From NCBI GenBank assembly GCA_947626265.1, contig CANQRM010000003.1, positions 116,030 to 180,029 of the forward strand: a stretch of 64,000 bases of DNA, written 5' to 3'. Positions within the stretch are counted from its first letter, which is position 1. Each line of letters begins with the position of its first letter. The position numbers and the translations under genes are program-made. Below are positions 52,341 to 60,928 of this stretch, piece by piece. A model generated the notes under the pieces. It worked only from the letters and a program-made list of their open reading frames with translations. It did not search any database and was not told the DNA's origin. The stretch is from an uncultured Oscillospiraceae bacterium. GTDB taxonomy: Bacteria; Bacillota; Clostridia; Oscillospirales; Oscillospiraceae.

Positions 52341-53384
52341 ATGAAAAAGATTGCTATCCTGTTTTTGTGCCTTATGACGCTGCTGTCCGGCTGCGCCGTG
52401 TCCACCATCGCCCCGGGCGAGGCGGGTGTGCGCTATGGCTTCGGCGGCCTGGCGGCGGCCCTGGACGGGGAGACCGTGGACCTCTCCGGCCTGAACGCGG
52501 TGCTGGAGGTGGCGGAGAACGACGGCACCAGGGGCGCCCGGCTCTATGTGGAGAACGAAGGCCAGGTCTACGCCGAGTTCATCGTCACCGTCACCGGCGA
52601 TGAGGTGGCCGTCGTGGCCAACGGCCAATCCAGCGGCTCCCGCGTCTATACCGTCACGGACCCGGACACCGCCGAGGCGGTGCTCCATGGCATAGGCGAC
52701 TTCATCATGCCGGACTTTGCAAACATGACCGACGAGGAGATGGAGGCCTACATGGTCCAGCTGGAAGAGCGGCTGGGCGAGCTGGAGGTGCCGGAGCTCA
52801 CCGAAGAGGAGATACAGGCGTCCGCGGAGCAGGCCCAGGCGATGGCCGACCTCATGGGAAAGTGCCTCACCGAGGCGGAGCCCATGGACCTGGAGGGCGT
52901 GACCTATACCGGCATGACCCTGCACGCCACCGAGGCGGACGTGGCGGAGCTTCTCCGTATCCGCGGCCTGGAGGGCGCGGCCCAGTCCCTGGAGGCCGGC
53001 GGCCTGGGGCTGGATATGACGGGCAGCTTCCGCGTCAGCGAGGACGGGCAGAAGAGCTATACCGACCTGACGCTGAATATCGCCATGCCCGGGCAGGATA
53101 CCTACAGCTTCCTGATCGTCGCCGACGGCACCGATGAGGGCAAAACGGGCCTGGATATCAGCGCGCTGGAGGGTGAGCAGGAGCTGGGCACGGTCCATCT
53201 GGACCTGCTGGGCGGCGGCGTGGCCGAGGCCCCCTGGCTGGACGTGGACACCTCCAATGCCACGGACCTCACCGGGATGACCGGAGAGGACCTGGAAAAC
53301 GAGCTCATCATGGCCCTTGGCAGCCTGGGCGGACAGGCCCTGGCGGGCCTCGCCATCGCGGCGGCCAATGCCGCTGTGGACTGA
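52341..53384 (+). CDS. Lipoprotein of unknown function
   Basis: 347 aa. N-terminus MKKIAILFLCLMTLLSGC ends in a lipobox. The body is acidic, with a helical middle (DEEMEAYMVQLEERLGELEVPELTEEEIQ) and a beta-rich second half, and a hydrophobic C-terminal end GGQALAGLAIAAANAAVD. Starts 14 bp after the NSS gene with AAAGGAG, so likely cotranscribed. No family recognised. Confidence 0.78.
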   Translation: MKKIAILFLCLMTLLSGCAVSTIAPGEAGVRYGFGGLAAALDGETVDLSGLNAVLEVAENDGTRGARLYVENEGQVYAEFIVTVTGDEVAVVANGQSSGSRVYTVTDPDTAEAVLHGIGDFIMPDFANMTDEEMEAYMVQLEERLGELEVPELTEEEIQASAEQAQAMADLMGKCLTEAEPMDLEGVTYTGMTLHATEADVAELLRIRGLEGAAQSLEAGGLGLDMTGSFRVSEDGQKSYTDLTLNIAMPGQDTYSFLIVADGTDEGKTGLDISALEGEQELGTVHLDLLGGGVAEAPWLDVDTSNATDLTGMTGEDLENELIMALGSLGGQALAGLAIAAANAAVD

Positions 53385-53418
53385 TACATAAAGCAAGCAA
53401 AGCTTCCGGGAGGACAAG

Positions 53419-54678
53419 TTGGAGCAGTTCAAGCAAGACGTAAAACGCATCGTCCATGAGTGGGGCGCGTTCCTGCGGTGGGCGGTGCTGGCGGCGCTGA
53501 CCGGCGCGGTCGTGGGCGGTGTGGCGGTGGCCTTTCACTGGTGCATCGGCACGGTCACGGCCCTTCGCGTCATGGAGCCCCGGCTCATATTTCTGCTGCC
53601 CGCGGCGGGCGCACTCATCGCCCTTGCTTACAAGCTCTGCGGCATGGAGCAGGACAAGGGCACCAACCAGATCCTCCTGGCGGTCCGGGACAACGAGCCG
53701 GTGAAGCTGCGCATGGCGCCGCTCATCTTCTTCGCCACCGTGGCCACCCACCTGGCCGGCGGCTCCGCCGGGCGGGAGGGGGCGGCCCTGCAGCTGGGCG
53801 GCTCCATCGCCTCCTGGGCGGGGCAGAAGCTGAAATTGGACGGCCGGGACCGGCGGATATTGGTCATGTGCGGCATGGCCGCGGCGTTCTCGTCCCTCTT
53901 CGGTACGCCCATCACCGCGGCGGTGTTCGCCATCGAGGTGGCCAGCGTGGGGGTCATGTACTACGCCGCCATCGTGCCCTGCCTGGTGTCGTCGGTCAGC
54001 GGTTTCATCCTGGCCCGGGCCCTGGGCCTGCACGGTCTGGTGGGCTATAACGCCGGGGCGGTGCCGGTCCTGTCCGCCGCCAGCATGTGGCAGACGGTGG
54101 TGCTGGGTATCGCCTGCGCGGCGGTGGCCATCCTCTTCTGCGTGGCCATGCATCAGGGCCATAAACTCTATGAGACCTACATAAAAAACAGCGTGCTCCG
54201 GGCCGCCGTGGGCGGATGCATCGTGCTTGCGCTGACGCTGCTGGTGGGCAATCAGGATTATTCCGGCGCCGGGGATGAGCTCATCCGGCAGATGCTGAAT
54301 GGCCGGAGCGCTTGGTACATGTTCCTGTTGAAAATACTTTTCACGGCCCTGACCATGGGGGCGGGGTTCCGGGGCGGCGAGATCGTGCCCGCGCTGTGCG
54401 TGGGCTGCGCCTTCGGCACCTGGATGGGCCCCCTGCTGGGCCTGCCCCAGGGCTTTTCCGGGGCGCTGGGCATGGCGGCGGTGTTCTGCGGCGCCACCAA
54501 CTGCCCGGTGACCAGCTTCCTGCTGGCCTTTGAGCTGTTCGGCGGCCAGGGCATGATCCTCTACGCCCTGGGCTGCGCGGTAAGCTATATGCTGTCCGGG
54601 TACTATGGGCTCTACAGCGCCCAGAAGCTGGTATTTTCCAAATTCCGCCCGGAACAGGTGGACAGACCGGCGCACTGA
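53419..54678 (+). CDS. CLC-family anion channel or exchanger
   Basis: 419 aa from a TTG at 53419, with GGGAGG upstream. CLC motifs: GSAGREGAALQLGGS with the gating Glu, and GAGFRGGEIVPALCVG. The usual GSGIP is replaced by DKGTNQILL, a change seen in the fluoride-exporting CLC-F branch, so fluoride or chloride is possible. About ten or more membrane helices are predicted. No fluoride riboswitch was noticed ahead of it. Confidence 0.88.
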   Translation: MEQFKQDVKRIVHEWGAFLRWAVLAALTGAVVGGVAVAFHWCIGTVTALRVMEPRLIFLLPAAGALIALAYKLCGMEQDKGTNQILLAVRDNEPVKLRMAPLIFFATVATHLAGGSAGREGAALQLGGSIASWAGQKLKLDGRDRRILVMCGMAAAFSSLFGTPITAAVFAIEVASVGVMYYAAIVPCLVSSVSGFILARALGLHGLVGYNAGAVPVLSAASMWQTVVLGIACAAVAILFCVAMHQGHKLYETYIKNSVLRAAVGGCIVLALTLLVGNQDYSGAGDELIRQMLNGRSAWYMFLLKILFTALTMGAGFRGGEIVPALCVGCAFGTWMGPLLGLPQGFSGALGMAAVFCGATNCPVTSFLLAFELFGGQGMILYALGCAVSYMLSGYYGLYSAQKLVFSKFRPEQVDRPAH

Positions 54679-54706
54679 CGCGCCGTTGGAATAAGGAGAG
54701 AAAGCT

Positions 54707-55897
54707 ATGAATTTCGTATTTATTTCCCCCAACTTCCCCAAGACCTACTGGAACTTCTGCGACCGGCTCCGCCGGGACGGGGTCAATGTGCTGGGCGTGG
54801 GCGACTGCGCCTATGAGGACCTGGAGCCGGGGCTGCGGCAGGCCCTCACCGAGTATTACCGGGTGGGGACGCTGGAGGACTACGAGCAGGTGTTCCAGGC
54901 GGTGGCGTACTTCACCTACCGCTACGGGAAGATCGACTGGCTGGAGAGCAACAACGAGTACTGGCTGGAGCAGGATGCCCGCCTGCGCACGGATTTTCAC
55001 ATCACCACCGGCGTGGACACCCAGGGCGTGGCGGCCTTCAAGAGCAAGTCCGGCATGAAGCACTATTACGCCAAGGCCGGCGTGCCCACCGCCCGCTGCC
55101 ATAAGGTCTCCACCAAGACCGCCGCCAAGACCTTCATCAAGAAGGTGGGCTGGCCCGTCATCGCCAAGCCCGACATCGGCGTGGGCGCCAGCCACACCTG
55201 GAAGCTGGAAAACGAGCAGGACCTGGACTGGTTCTTTAATGAGAAGCCCGACGTGCCCTACGTGATGGAGGAATTCATCTGGGGTGCCATCCGCTCCTAC
55301 GACGCCATCATGGACTCCCACTGCGAGCCGCTGATAGAGTCCTCGGCGGTGTTCCCGCCCTCCATCGCAGACATCGTCAACGACCAGGGGGACCTGTGCT
55401 ACTACGTGGTGGACAAGGTGCCGGAGGCCCTGGCGGACATGGGCCGGCGGACGGCAAAGGCCTTCGGGGCCAGGAGCCGGTTCGTCCACTTTGAGTTCTT
55501 TGAACTCACCAAGGCCAAGCCCGGCCTGGGGGATATAGGGGACTTCGTGGGATTGGAAGTCAACATGCGCCCGGCGGGCGGCTACACCCCGGACATGATA
55601 AACTTCGCCCACAGCACGGACGTCTATCAGATATGGGCGGACATGGTCGCCTTCAATGAGAGCCACGTGACCCCCGGCGGGCCGGACCACTTCTGCGCCT
55701 ACGCCAGCCGCCGGGACCAGACCGCCTATAAACACAGCCATGACGACATCATGGCCCGCTGGGGCGGGCAGATGGCCATGTGCGAGCGCATGCCGGACGC
55801 CCTCTCCGACGCCATGGGCAACCAGATGTACACCATCCACGCGTCCAGTGAGGACGAGGCCAGGGAATTCATCCGCTTCGTGTCGGAGCGGGCCTGA
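54707..55897 (+). CDS. ATP-grasp ligase of unknown substrate
   Basis: 396 aa. Layout of a carboxylate-amine ligase: N-terminal Rossmann half (FVFISPNFPKTYWNFCDRLRRDGVNVLGVG), KSGMKHYYAKAGVPTAR entry to the ATP-grasp half, VGWPVIAKPDIGVGASHT nucleotide loop, PYVMEEFI hinge and the metal motif GLEVNMRPAGGYTPDM. The cysteines and the substrate site do not match purine or D-Ala ligases. Fourteen bases separate it from the esterase gene, forming a tight pair. Substrate unknown. Confidence 0.85.
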   Translation: MNFVFISPNFPKTYWNFCDRLRRDGVNVLGVGDCAYEDLEPGLRQALTEYYRVGTLEDYEQVFQAVAYFTYRYGKIDWLESNNEYWLEQDARLRTDFHITTGVDTQGVAAFKSKSGMKHYYAKAGVPTARCHKVSTKTAAKTFIKKVGWPVIAKPDIGVGASHTWKLENEQDLDWFFNEKPDVPYVMEEFIWGAIRSYDAIMDSHCEPLIESSAVFPPSIADIVNDQGDLCYYVVDKVPEALADMGRRTAKAFGARSRFVHFEFFELTKAKPGLGDIGDFVGLEVNMRPAGGYTPDMINFAHSTDVYQIWADMVAFNESHVTPGGPDHFCAYASRRDQTAYKHSHDDIMARWGGQMAMCERMPDALSDAMGNQMYTIHASSEDEAREFIRFVSERA

Positions 55898-55911
55898 TAT
55901 AAGGAGGACAT

Positions 55912-56652
55912 ATGACCACACGTTATTTCAAGGAGTACAGCCATATCCTGGGCCGGGACATGGAGTTCAAGATCTACGGCGAGGGCGGCAAGCTGTGCCT
56001 GGCCTTCCCGCCCCAGAACGGCCGGTTCTACGACTTTGAGAACTACGGTATGGTGGACACCATCGCCCCCTGGGTGGAGGAGGGCCGTGTCATGGTCGTG
56101 GGCGTGGACGCCATCGACGGGGAGACCTGGTCTGCCGAGGGGAGCGACCCCCGGGCGCGGCTGGAGCTGCAGGAGCGGTGGTTCGCCTACGTGACCGACG
56201 AGCTCATCCCCCGGGTCCATGAGCTGGGCTGCGACGGCCGCAAGGCCATCACCACCGGCTGCAGCATGGGCGCGCTCCACGCGGCCAACTTCTTCTTCCG
56301 CCGGCCGGACCTCATCGACACCGTCGTGTCCCTGAGCGGGCTTTTCGACGCCAACTTCTTCTTCGGCGACTACCACGACGACCTGACCTACGCAAACTCC
56401 CCGCTTCAGTTTTTGCCCAACATGCCGGAAGACCACCCTTACATCCAGCTCTACCGGGAGAGCAACATCGTCCTCTGCTCCGGCCAGGGGGCCTGGGACG
56501 AGGAGATGATGGCCCACGAGCGGCGGCTGGAGTCCATCCTGCACGTGAAGGGCATCCCCGTCTGGGCGGACTACTGGGGCTACGACGTGTGCCACGACTG
56601 GCCCTGGTGGCGCAAGCAGCTGCCCTATTTCTTCTCCCATCTGCCTATCTGA
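55912..56652 (+). CDS. Alpha/beta-hydrolase esterase paired with the ATP-grasp gene
   Basis: 246 aa, PF00756-like esterase. The nucleophile elbow is TTGCSMGALHAANF (GxSxG), with Asp in DANFFFGDYHDDL or the later WADYWGYDV and His in VCHDWPWWRKQLPYF. GAGGAC precedes the ATG. Because it directly follows an ATP-grasp ligase, it may hydrolyse or transfer the product of that enzyme; this is inference. Confidence 0.85.
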   Translation: MTTRYFKEYSHILGRDMEFKIYGEGGKLCLAFPPQNGRFYDFENYGMVDTIAPWVEEGRVMVVGVDAIDGETWSAEGSDPRARLELQERWFAYVTDELIPRVHELGCDGRKAITTGCSMGALHAANFFFRRPDLIDTVVSLSGLFDANFFFGDYHDDLTYANSPLQFLPNMPEDHPYIQLYRESNIVLCSGQGAWDEEMMAHERRLESILHVKGIPVWADYWGYDVCHDWPWWRKQLPYFFSHLPI

Positions 56653-56658
56653 ATAAGC

Positions 56659-56682
56659 AAGGCCGGCCATCTGGCCGGCCTT
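56659..56682 (+). terminator. Terminator of the ATP-grasp/esterase operon
   Basis: Perfect 11-bp stem AAGGCCGGCCA / TGGCCGGCCTT, 2-nt loop, followed by a short AT-rich tail. Confidence 0.75.
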
Positions 56683-56709
56683 ATCTATAACAAAAAAGGA
56701 GCGATCATC

Positions 56710-57927
56710 ATGAGCGCCACGGAACGGTTTTTACGCTACGCCAAAATACACACCACCTCCGACGAGGTGTCCGGGACTACGCCGTCCTCCGCCTGCCAGT
56801 GGGACCTGGCAAAGGTGCTGGTGCGGGAGCTGGAGGACCTGGGGCTGGAGAGCCCCAAAGTGGACGAGCACTGCATCGTCACCGCCTTTATCCCGGCAAC
56901 GCCCGGCCATGAAGATGCCCCGGCCATCGGCTTCCTGGCCCATATGGACACCTCGCCCTCCTTCTCCGGGAGGGGCGTTGAGCCGGTGCTGCACGAGCAC
57001 TATGACGGCGGCGACGTAGCCTTGCCCAAAGAGGGGCGCGTCATCCGGGTCGCCGACTTCCCATTCCTGCCTGCCCTGGCCGGGAAGACCCTCATCACCG
57101 CCGACGGCTCCACCCTCCTGGGGGCGGACGACAAGGCAGGCATAGCCGAGATCGTAGAGATGTGCGCCCGGCTCATGGCGGGGGACAGGCCCCACGGGCG
57201 TATCTGCGTGGCCTTTACCCCCGACGAGGAGATCGGCCAGGGGCCGGATCACTTCGACGTGGCCGCCTTCGGGGCGAAGTACGCCTACACCGTGGACGGC
57301 GGCGCGGTGGGCAGCATCGAATACGAGAACTTCAACGCCGCAAGTGCGGTCATCTCCATCCAGGGCGTGTCCGTCCACCCCGGCTCCGCCAAGGGCGTCA
57401 TGGAGAACGCCCTGCTCATCGCCCAGGAGATCAACGCCCGCCTGCCGGCGGATGAGATACCGGCGAAGACCGAAGGCTATGAGGGCTTCTTCCACTTGGA
57501 TGGCCTCAGGGGCACCGCCGCGGCCGCCCAAATGGGCTATATCATCCGGGACCATGACAGGGAGAAGTTTGAACAGCGCAAGGCCATGATGCAGAGTGCC
57601 TGCGGCGCCGTTGCCGCGGCCCATCCCACGGCGAAGATAGCGCTGGACATGAAGGACAGCTACTACAACATGCGGGAGAAGATAGAGCCCTGCATGCACC
57701 TTGTGGGCAACGCCAAAAAGGCGGCGGAGATGGCCGGGGTGACGCCCACGGTGGAGCCCATCCGGGGCGGCACCGACGGGGCCCGCCTCAGCTTCATGGG
57801 CCTTCCCTGTCCCAACCTGGGCACCGGGGGCTTCAACTTCCACGGCCCGGCGGAGTGCGTCTGCGCCGAGGACATGGAGACCGTGGTGGAGATACTGCTG
57901 AATATCGTAAAGCTATATAACGAATAA
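56710..57927 (+). CDS. pepT: Peptidase T (tripeptide aminopeptidase)
   Basis: 405 aa, M20 family, removes the N-terminal residue from tripeptides in the cytoplasm. Zinc ligands in FLAHMDTSPSFSG, LLGADDKAGIAEI, FTPDEEIGQGPDHFD, YTVDGG and the final FNFHGPAECV region are intact. RGGTDGARLSFMGLPCPNLGTGG is a strong PepT signature. AAAAGGAG precedes the ATG. Confidence 0.95.
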   Translation: MSATERFLRYAKIHTTSDEVSGTTPSSACQWDLAKVLVRELEDLGLESPKVDEHCIVTAFIPATPGHEDAPAIGFLAHMDTSPSFSGRGVEPVLHEHYDGGDVALPKEGRVIRVADFPFLPALAGKTLITADGSTLLGADDKAGIAEIVEMCARLMAGDRPHGRICVAFTPDEEIGQGPDHFDVAAFGAKYAYTVDGGAVGSIEYENFNAASAVISIQGVSVHPGSAKGVMENALLIAQEINARLPADEIPAKTEGYEGFFHLDGLRGTAAAAQMGYIIRDHDREKFEQRKAMMQSACGAVAAAHPTAKIALDMKDSYYNMREKIEPCMHLVGNAKKAAEMAGVTPTVEPIRGGTDGARLSFMGLPCPNLGTGGFNFHGPAECVCAEDMETVVEILLNIVKLYNE

Positions 57928-57941
57928 GAAAAGGACATACC

Positions 57942-57970
57942 AAGCCCCCGGGCCAGCGGCCCGGGGGCTT
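57942..57970. terminator. Bidirectional terminator
   Basis: Perfect 13-bp stem AAGCCCCCGGGCC / GGCCCGGGGGCTT with a 3-nt loop between convergent genes. Confidence 0.8.
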
Positions 57971-57982
57971 GAACTATATAAT

Positions 57983-58861
57983 TCAGCACTTCTCTATCCA
58001 GTGCTGGTCGTCGGGCTCAAAGACCACCTTTTCGTAGGCGGGCACGTCCATCAGCACGCCCGTCCAGTCGGAGTGGATGTCCCCGTTCTGCTTGATGATC
58101 ACGTCGTAGAGGATGTCATAGGTGACGCCGTCGGGGCCGGTCTCCTCAATGGTGGAGTAGGGCAGGGTCTTGTGGTAGGTTATCTCCACGCCGTCATACT
58201 CGAAGTGGTAGCCGTTTCGCATGCGGCAGCCCTCCAGGCCCTTGTAGGTGAAGTACTTCTTCAGGTCCCTGAGGATGTTGTCGCCCTCCTCCCGGTACAG
58301 GTTCTCCGGGGTGGTGTCGGTGTAGTCATAGCGGAACTGGATGGACACATGCCGGCCCTTCCACCGCTCCACGAAGGCGGGCAGGTTTTGGGCGGGGTAG
58401 TTCTTCCACAGCACGCAGTTGACCCGGGCGGGCACCGGCAGGCGGCCGATGAGCTCGTCGGGGGACTCTTCCACGTATTTTTGCATATGCCGGGAGATGT
58501 TGACGCAGGTGACCTTGTCCCTGTTGCGGCGGAAAAAGGACAATACGTCCTCCTCCGTCTCCCCCTCGAAGACCGGCAGCGTGGTGTTGATGAACACCCG
58601 GTGGGTGGCGGGGATGCAGTCCAGCATGACCTGCAGGCTCTCCAGATTCGCCATGGGCTCGCCGCCGGTGAATACGAAGTCGCACCGGGGGGTGATGGCG
58701 TCCATGCGCCGGATGCTCTGGCATATCTTCTCCAGGCTGAAGCCCGACATGTCGGCATACTCCTGCTTGTTGATGCAAAACGGGCAGTGGTTGCGGCAGT
58801 CGTAGGGTACGAACACGGTGACGGTGGCGCCGCCTTCCCGCGTCTTGTAGGGATGGGCCAT
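57983..58861 (-). CDS. Radical SAM protein of unknown substrate
   Basis: 292 aa from the ATG at 58861 (GAGGAAA upstream). [4Fe-4S] motif CRNHCPFC (CxxxCxxC) at ~22-29, then the GGEP motif FVFTGGEPMAN. YKTLPYSTIEETGPDG and NGDIHSDWTGVLMD occupy the C-terminus; no SPASM Cys cluster is present. No peptide-modification precursor or partner is nearby, so the substrate cannot be named. Confidence 0.85.
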   Translation of the reverse strand: MAHPYKTREGGATVTVFVPYDCRNHCPFCINKQEYADMSGFSLEKICQSIRRMDAITPRCDFVFTGGEPMANLESLQVMLDCIPATHRVFINTTLPVFEGETEEDVLSFFRRNRDKVTCVNISRHMQKYVEESPDELIGRLPVPARVNCVLWKNYPAQNLPAFVERWKGRHVSIQFRYDYTDTTPENLYREEGDNILRDLKKYFTYKGLEGCRMRNGYHFEYDGVEITYHKTLPYSTIEETGPDGVTYDILYDVIIKQNGDIHSDWTGVLMDVPAYEKVVFEPDDQHWIEKC

Positions 58862-58984
58862 AGGTGTGTTTCCTCGGTTTTCAGCAGATTTTGGCATCGC
58901 TGTGCCGACAAACGGCATAATATTTTACCACACTATAGCAAAAAAGAAAAGGGGCAGCGCCGTTTTTTCTCACGCCATGGGCCG

Positions 58985-59016
58985 GTGAATCAAATTTGCC
59001 TCCGCTGGCAACACTA
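58985..59016 (+). promoter_or_regulatory. Sigma-F-like forespore promoter of sigG
   Basis: The -10 GGCAACACTA (59007-59016) fits the sigma-F consensus GGNNANAMTR exactly. The -35 is GTGAA (58985-58989), 17 bp away, a weaker match to GYATA. Distance to the start codon is 36 bp. Confidence 0.5.
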
Positions 59017-59052
59017 TCTTCGCCTGACGAGAGTACGAGAGGGGATAGTCCG

Positions 59053-59832
59053 TTGCAATGCAAAGTGGAGATCTGTGGCGTGAACACGGCCAGGCTGAAG
59101 GTACTGAAAAACGAGGAGACGAGGGCCCTGCTGGTGCGGGCCAAAGCGGGGGACATGGCCGCCCGGGAGGAGCTCATATCCGGCAACCTGCGGCTGGTGC
59201 TGAGCGTGATACAGAAGTTCGCCGGCCGCGGGGAGAACGTGGACGACCTTTTTCAGGTGGGCTGCATCGGCCTCATCAAGGCCATCGACAATTTTGACAT
59301 CAACCAGGACGTGAAATTTTCCACCTACGGGGTGCCCATGATATCGGGGGAGATACGGCGGTATCTGCGGGACAACAGCGCCGTGCGGGTGAGCCGGTCT
59401 CTGCGGGATACGGCCTACCGGGCCATGCAGGCCAAGGAGGCATTCCTGACGGAGCACCAGCGGGAGCCCTCGGTGGAGGATATCGCGAAGATGCTGGGGC
59501 TGGAGCCGGGGGAGGTGGTCATGGCCATGGACGCCATCTCGGACCCTGTGAGCCTCTTCGAGCCGGTGTACAACGACGGCGGCGAGAGCGTGGCGGTCAT
59601 GGACCAGATCGGCGACAGCCGCAACACGGACGCGGCGTGGCTGGAGCGCATCGCCCTCACCGAGGCGGTGGACAAGCTGGCGGAGCGGGAAAAGCGCATC
59701 CTCTCCATGCGGTTTTTCGACGGCCGGACCCAGATGGAGGTGGCCGCGGCCATCGGCATCAGCCAGGCCCAGGTCTCCCGCCTGGAGAAGAACGCCGTGG
59801 GGCAGATCAAGAAGGCTCTCTTCCCGGCGTAA
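59053..59832 (+). CDS. sigG: RNA polymerase sigma-G (forespore)
   Basis: 259 aa from a TTG at 59053, eight bases after GAGAGGGG; this gives MQCKVEICGVNTARLKVL, matching the SigG start. Region 2 has NLRLVLSVIQKFAGRGENVDDLFQVGCIGLIKAIDNFD, ISGEIRRYLRDNSAVRVSRSLRD, and region 4 RFFDGRTQMEVAAAIGISQAQVSRLEK. It directs late forespore genes, so the organism can form spores. The usual neighbours spoIIGA and sigE are not beside it. Confidence 0.93.
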   Translation: MQCKVEICGVNTARLKVLKNEETRALLVRAKAGDMAAREELISGNLRLVLSVIQKFAGRGENVDDLFQVGCIGLIKAIDNFDINQDVKFSTYGVPMISGEIRRYLRDNSAVRVSRSLRDTAYRAMQAKEAFLTEHQREPSVEDIAKMLGLEPGEVVMAMDAISDPVSLFEPVYNDGGESVAVMDQIGDSRNTDAAWLERIALTEAVDKLAEREKRILSMRFFDGRTQMEVAAAIGISQAQVSRLEKNAVGQIKKALFPA

Positions 59833-59865
59833 AGACTTGCAAAATAGCAGCCCAATCAAAATGAA

Positions 59866-59901
59866 AACGCCTGTCACTTCCGCATAGGAGAGACAGGCGT
59901 T
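59866..59901. terminator. Terminator between sigG and the XRE gene
   Basis: Perfect 10-bp stem AACGCCTGTC / GACAGGCGTT with a 16-nt loop. Confidence 0.6.
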
Positions 59902-59918
59902 CTGACATCTGAAAATAT

Positions 59919-60161
59919 TTATTCGTCAAGACCCAGGAAAAACTCGTCATAGGAGCAGCCATATATTTTTCGCAGTTCTATGATAACGCTGGCGCGGATA
60001 TTCAGTTCGCCGGTCTCATACTTTTCGTAGGTGGTACGGCCAATATCGCAGCCGCGGCGCTGAAGCTCGGCGCAGAGCTTTTCCTGCGAGATACCGCTCT
60101 GCTTACGAAGCCGCCGCAGATTATCGCCCATGCAGCGGTCACGCCTGATTTTCTGCTCCAC
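59919..60161 (-). CDS. XRE-family HTH repressor
   Basis: 80 aa from a GTG at 60161, five bases after GTGAGG. HTH: NLRRLRKQSGISQEKLCAELQRRGCDIGRTTYEKYETGELNIRASVIIELRKIYGCSYDEFF. The longer recognition loop (QRRGCDIGRTTYEKYETG) is the type found in SinR/phage-repressor-like proteins. It is divergent from a SLOG-domain gene across a 131-bp region with paired inverted repeats, so it probably represses both genes. Confidence 0.88.
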   Translation of the reverse strand: MEQKIRRDRCMGDNLRRLRKQSGISQEKLCAELQRRGCDIGRTTYEKYETGELNIRASVIIELRKIYGCSYDEFFLGLDE

Positions 60162-60181
60162 GCCAGCCTCACCTCGGTCTT

Positions 60182-60251
60182 GACCAGTATTGGTTGCAAC
60201 TGAGGCTAGTTTATGCTATATTGGCGAGTGATATTGACCGTGATACTGGTC
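60182..60251. promoter_or_regulatory. Paired operator half-sites between XRE and SLOG genes
   Basis: Perfect 9-bp arms GACCAGTAT (60182-60190) and ATACTGGTC (60243-60251). The left one is itself nearly palindromic as ACCAGTATTGGT (60184-60195) and touches the -35 box; the right one lies just downstream of the transcription start. This is a typical autorepressor layout. Confidence 0.6.
60194..60222 (+). promoter_or_regulatory. Promoter of the SLOG gene
   Basis: TTGCAA (60194-60199), 17-nt spacer, TATATT (60217-60222). Confidence 0.65.
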
Positions 60252-60292
60252 AAAAATGCATTTGGGCAGATGTGCTTGGGGATGACGAGCGG

Positions 60293-60646
60293 ATGAAGGT
60301 TGCGGTCATAGGTTCCCGCGGTCTGGAAGTGGATGAAAGAATCATCGAAGGGCTTTTGCCTCGCTGCACCACGGAGATCGTGTCCGGCGGGGCCAAAGGC
60401 ATAGACACCTGCGCCAAAGCGTATGCCCAGGCCAGAGACATTCCCATCAGGGAGTTCTGGCCGGACTATGACCGCTATGGCCGCGCCGCACCCATAAAGC
60501 GCAATGAGCAAATTGTGGACTATGCTGATTATGTGGTGGTGATTTGGGATTGTAAATCAAAAGGCACGAAAAATGTCATCGACCTGTGTCATAAAATCAG
60601 TAAGCCCGTTACCGTATATGAGATTGTCGCGAAAATGCCAATATAG
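60293..60646 (+). CDS. Stand-alone SLOG-domain protein (DUF2493/YspA type)
   Basis: 117 aa from the ATG at 60293. Nucleotide-binding Rossmann signatures: MKVAVIGSRGLEVDER, EIVSGGAKGIDTCAKAYA and a closing VVIWDCKSKGTKNVIDLC. The GGAKGID motif is shared with DprA and LOG proteins. SLOG proteins bind or cut nucleotide ligands and appear in conflict systems, but here no effector domain is attached. The only partner is the divergent XRE gene. Confidence 0.85.
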   Translation: MKVAVIGSRGLEVDERIIEGLLPRCTTEIVSGGAKGIDTCAKAYAQARDIPIREFWPDYDRYGRAAPIKRNEQIVDYADYVVVIWDCKSKGTKNVIDLCHKISKPVTVYEIVAKMPI

Positions 60647-60652
60647 TTTGAT

Positions 60653-60677
60653 CCCCGGACTCTTGTCCGGGGGTTTT
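60653..60677 (+). terminator. Terminator of the SLOG gene
   Basis: Stem CCCCGGAC / GTCCGGGG, 4-nt loop, then GTTTT. Confidence 0.8.
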
Positions 60678-60928
60678 CCATTTGCACAGGGACGGAGATA
60701 TGATGAGCTGCCTTTTCCCGGCATAAGGACAAAACTGACCGGGAATACGGGGCGGCAGGCTTGGGCATTATGTCGCCGGTAACGAAAGTTTGCCGCGCTT
60801 CCGGCCCCATTCTTGGTCGAAATCGACCTATCATTTCCCGGCGGAGGGGTCTATAATGCCCCAGGCGGCAAAAGGAAAACAATGGCTGCCGGCGCCGCAA
60901 GGCGGCGCGGGAAAGGAGAACGCATTAT
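60678..60928. other. 251-bp non-coding stretch upstream of the HPr-like gene
   Basis: No convincing ORF. A perfect palindrome GGTCGAAATCGACC (60815-60828) precedes TATAAT (60852-60857). Two hairpins are possible: TTCCCGG/CCGGGAA around 60714-60747 and GGCG/CGCC around 60752-60778. No known riboswitch class was recognised. Confidence 0.4.
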
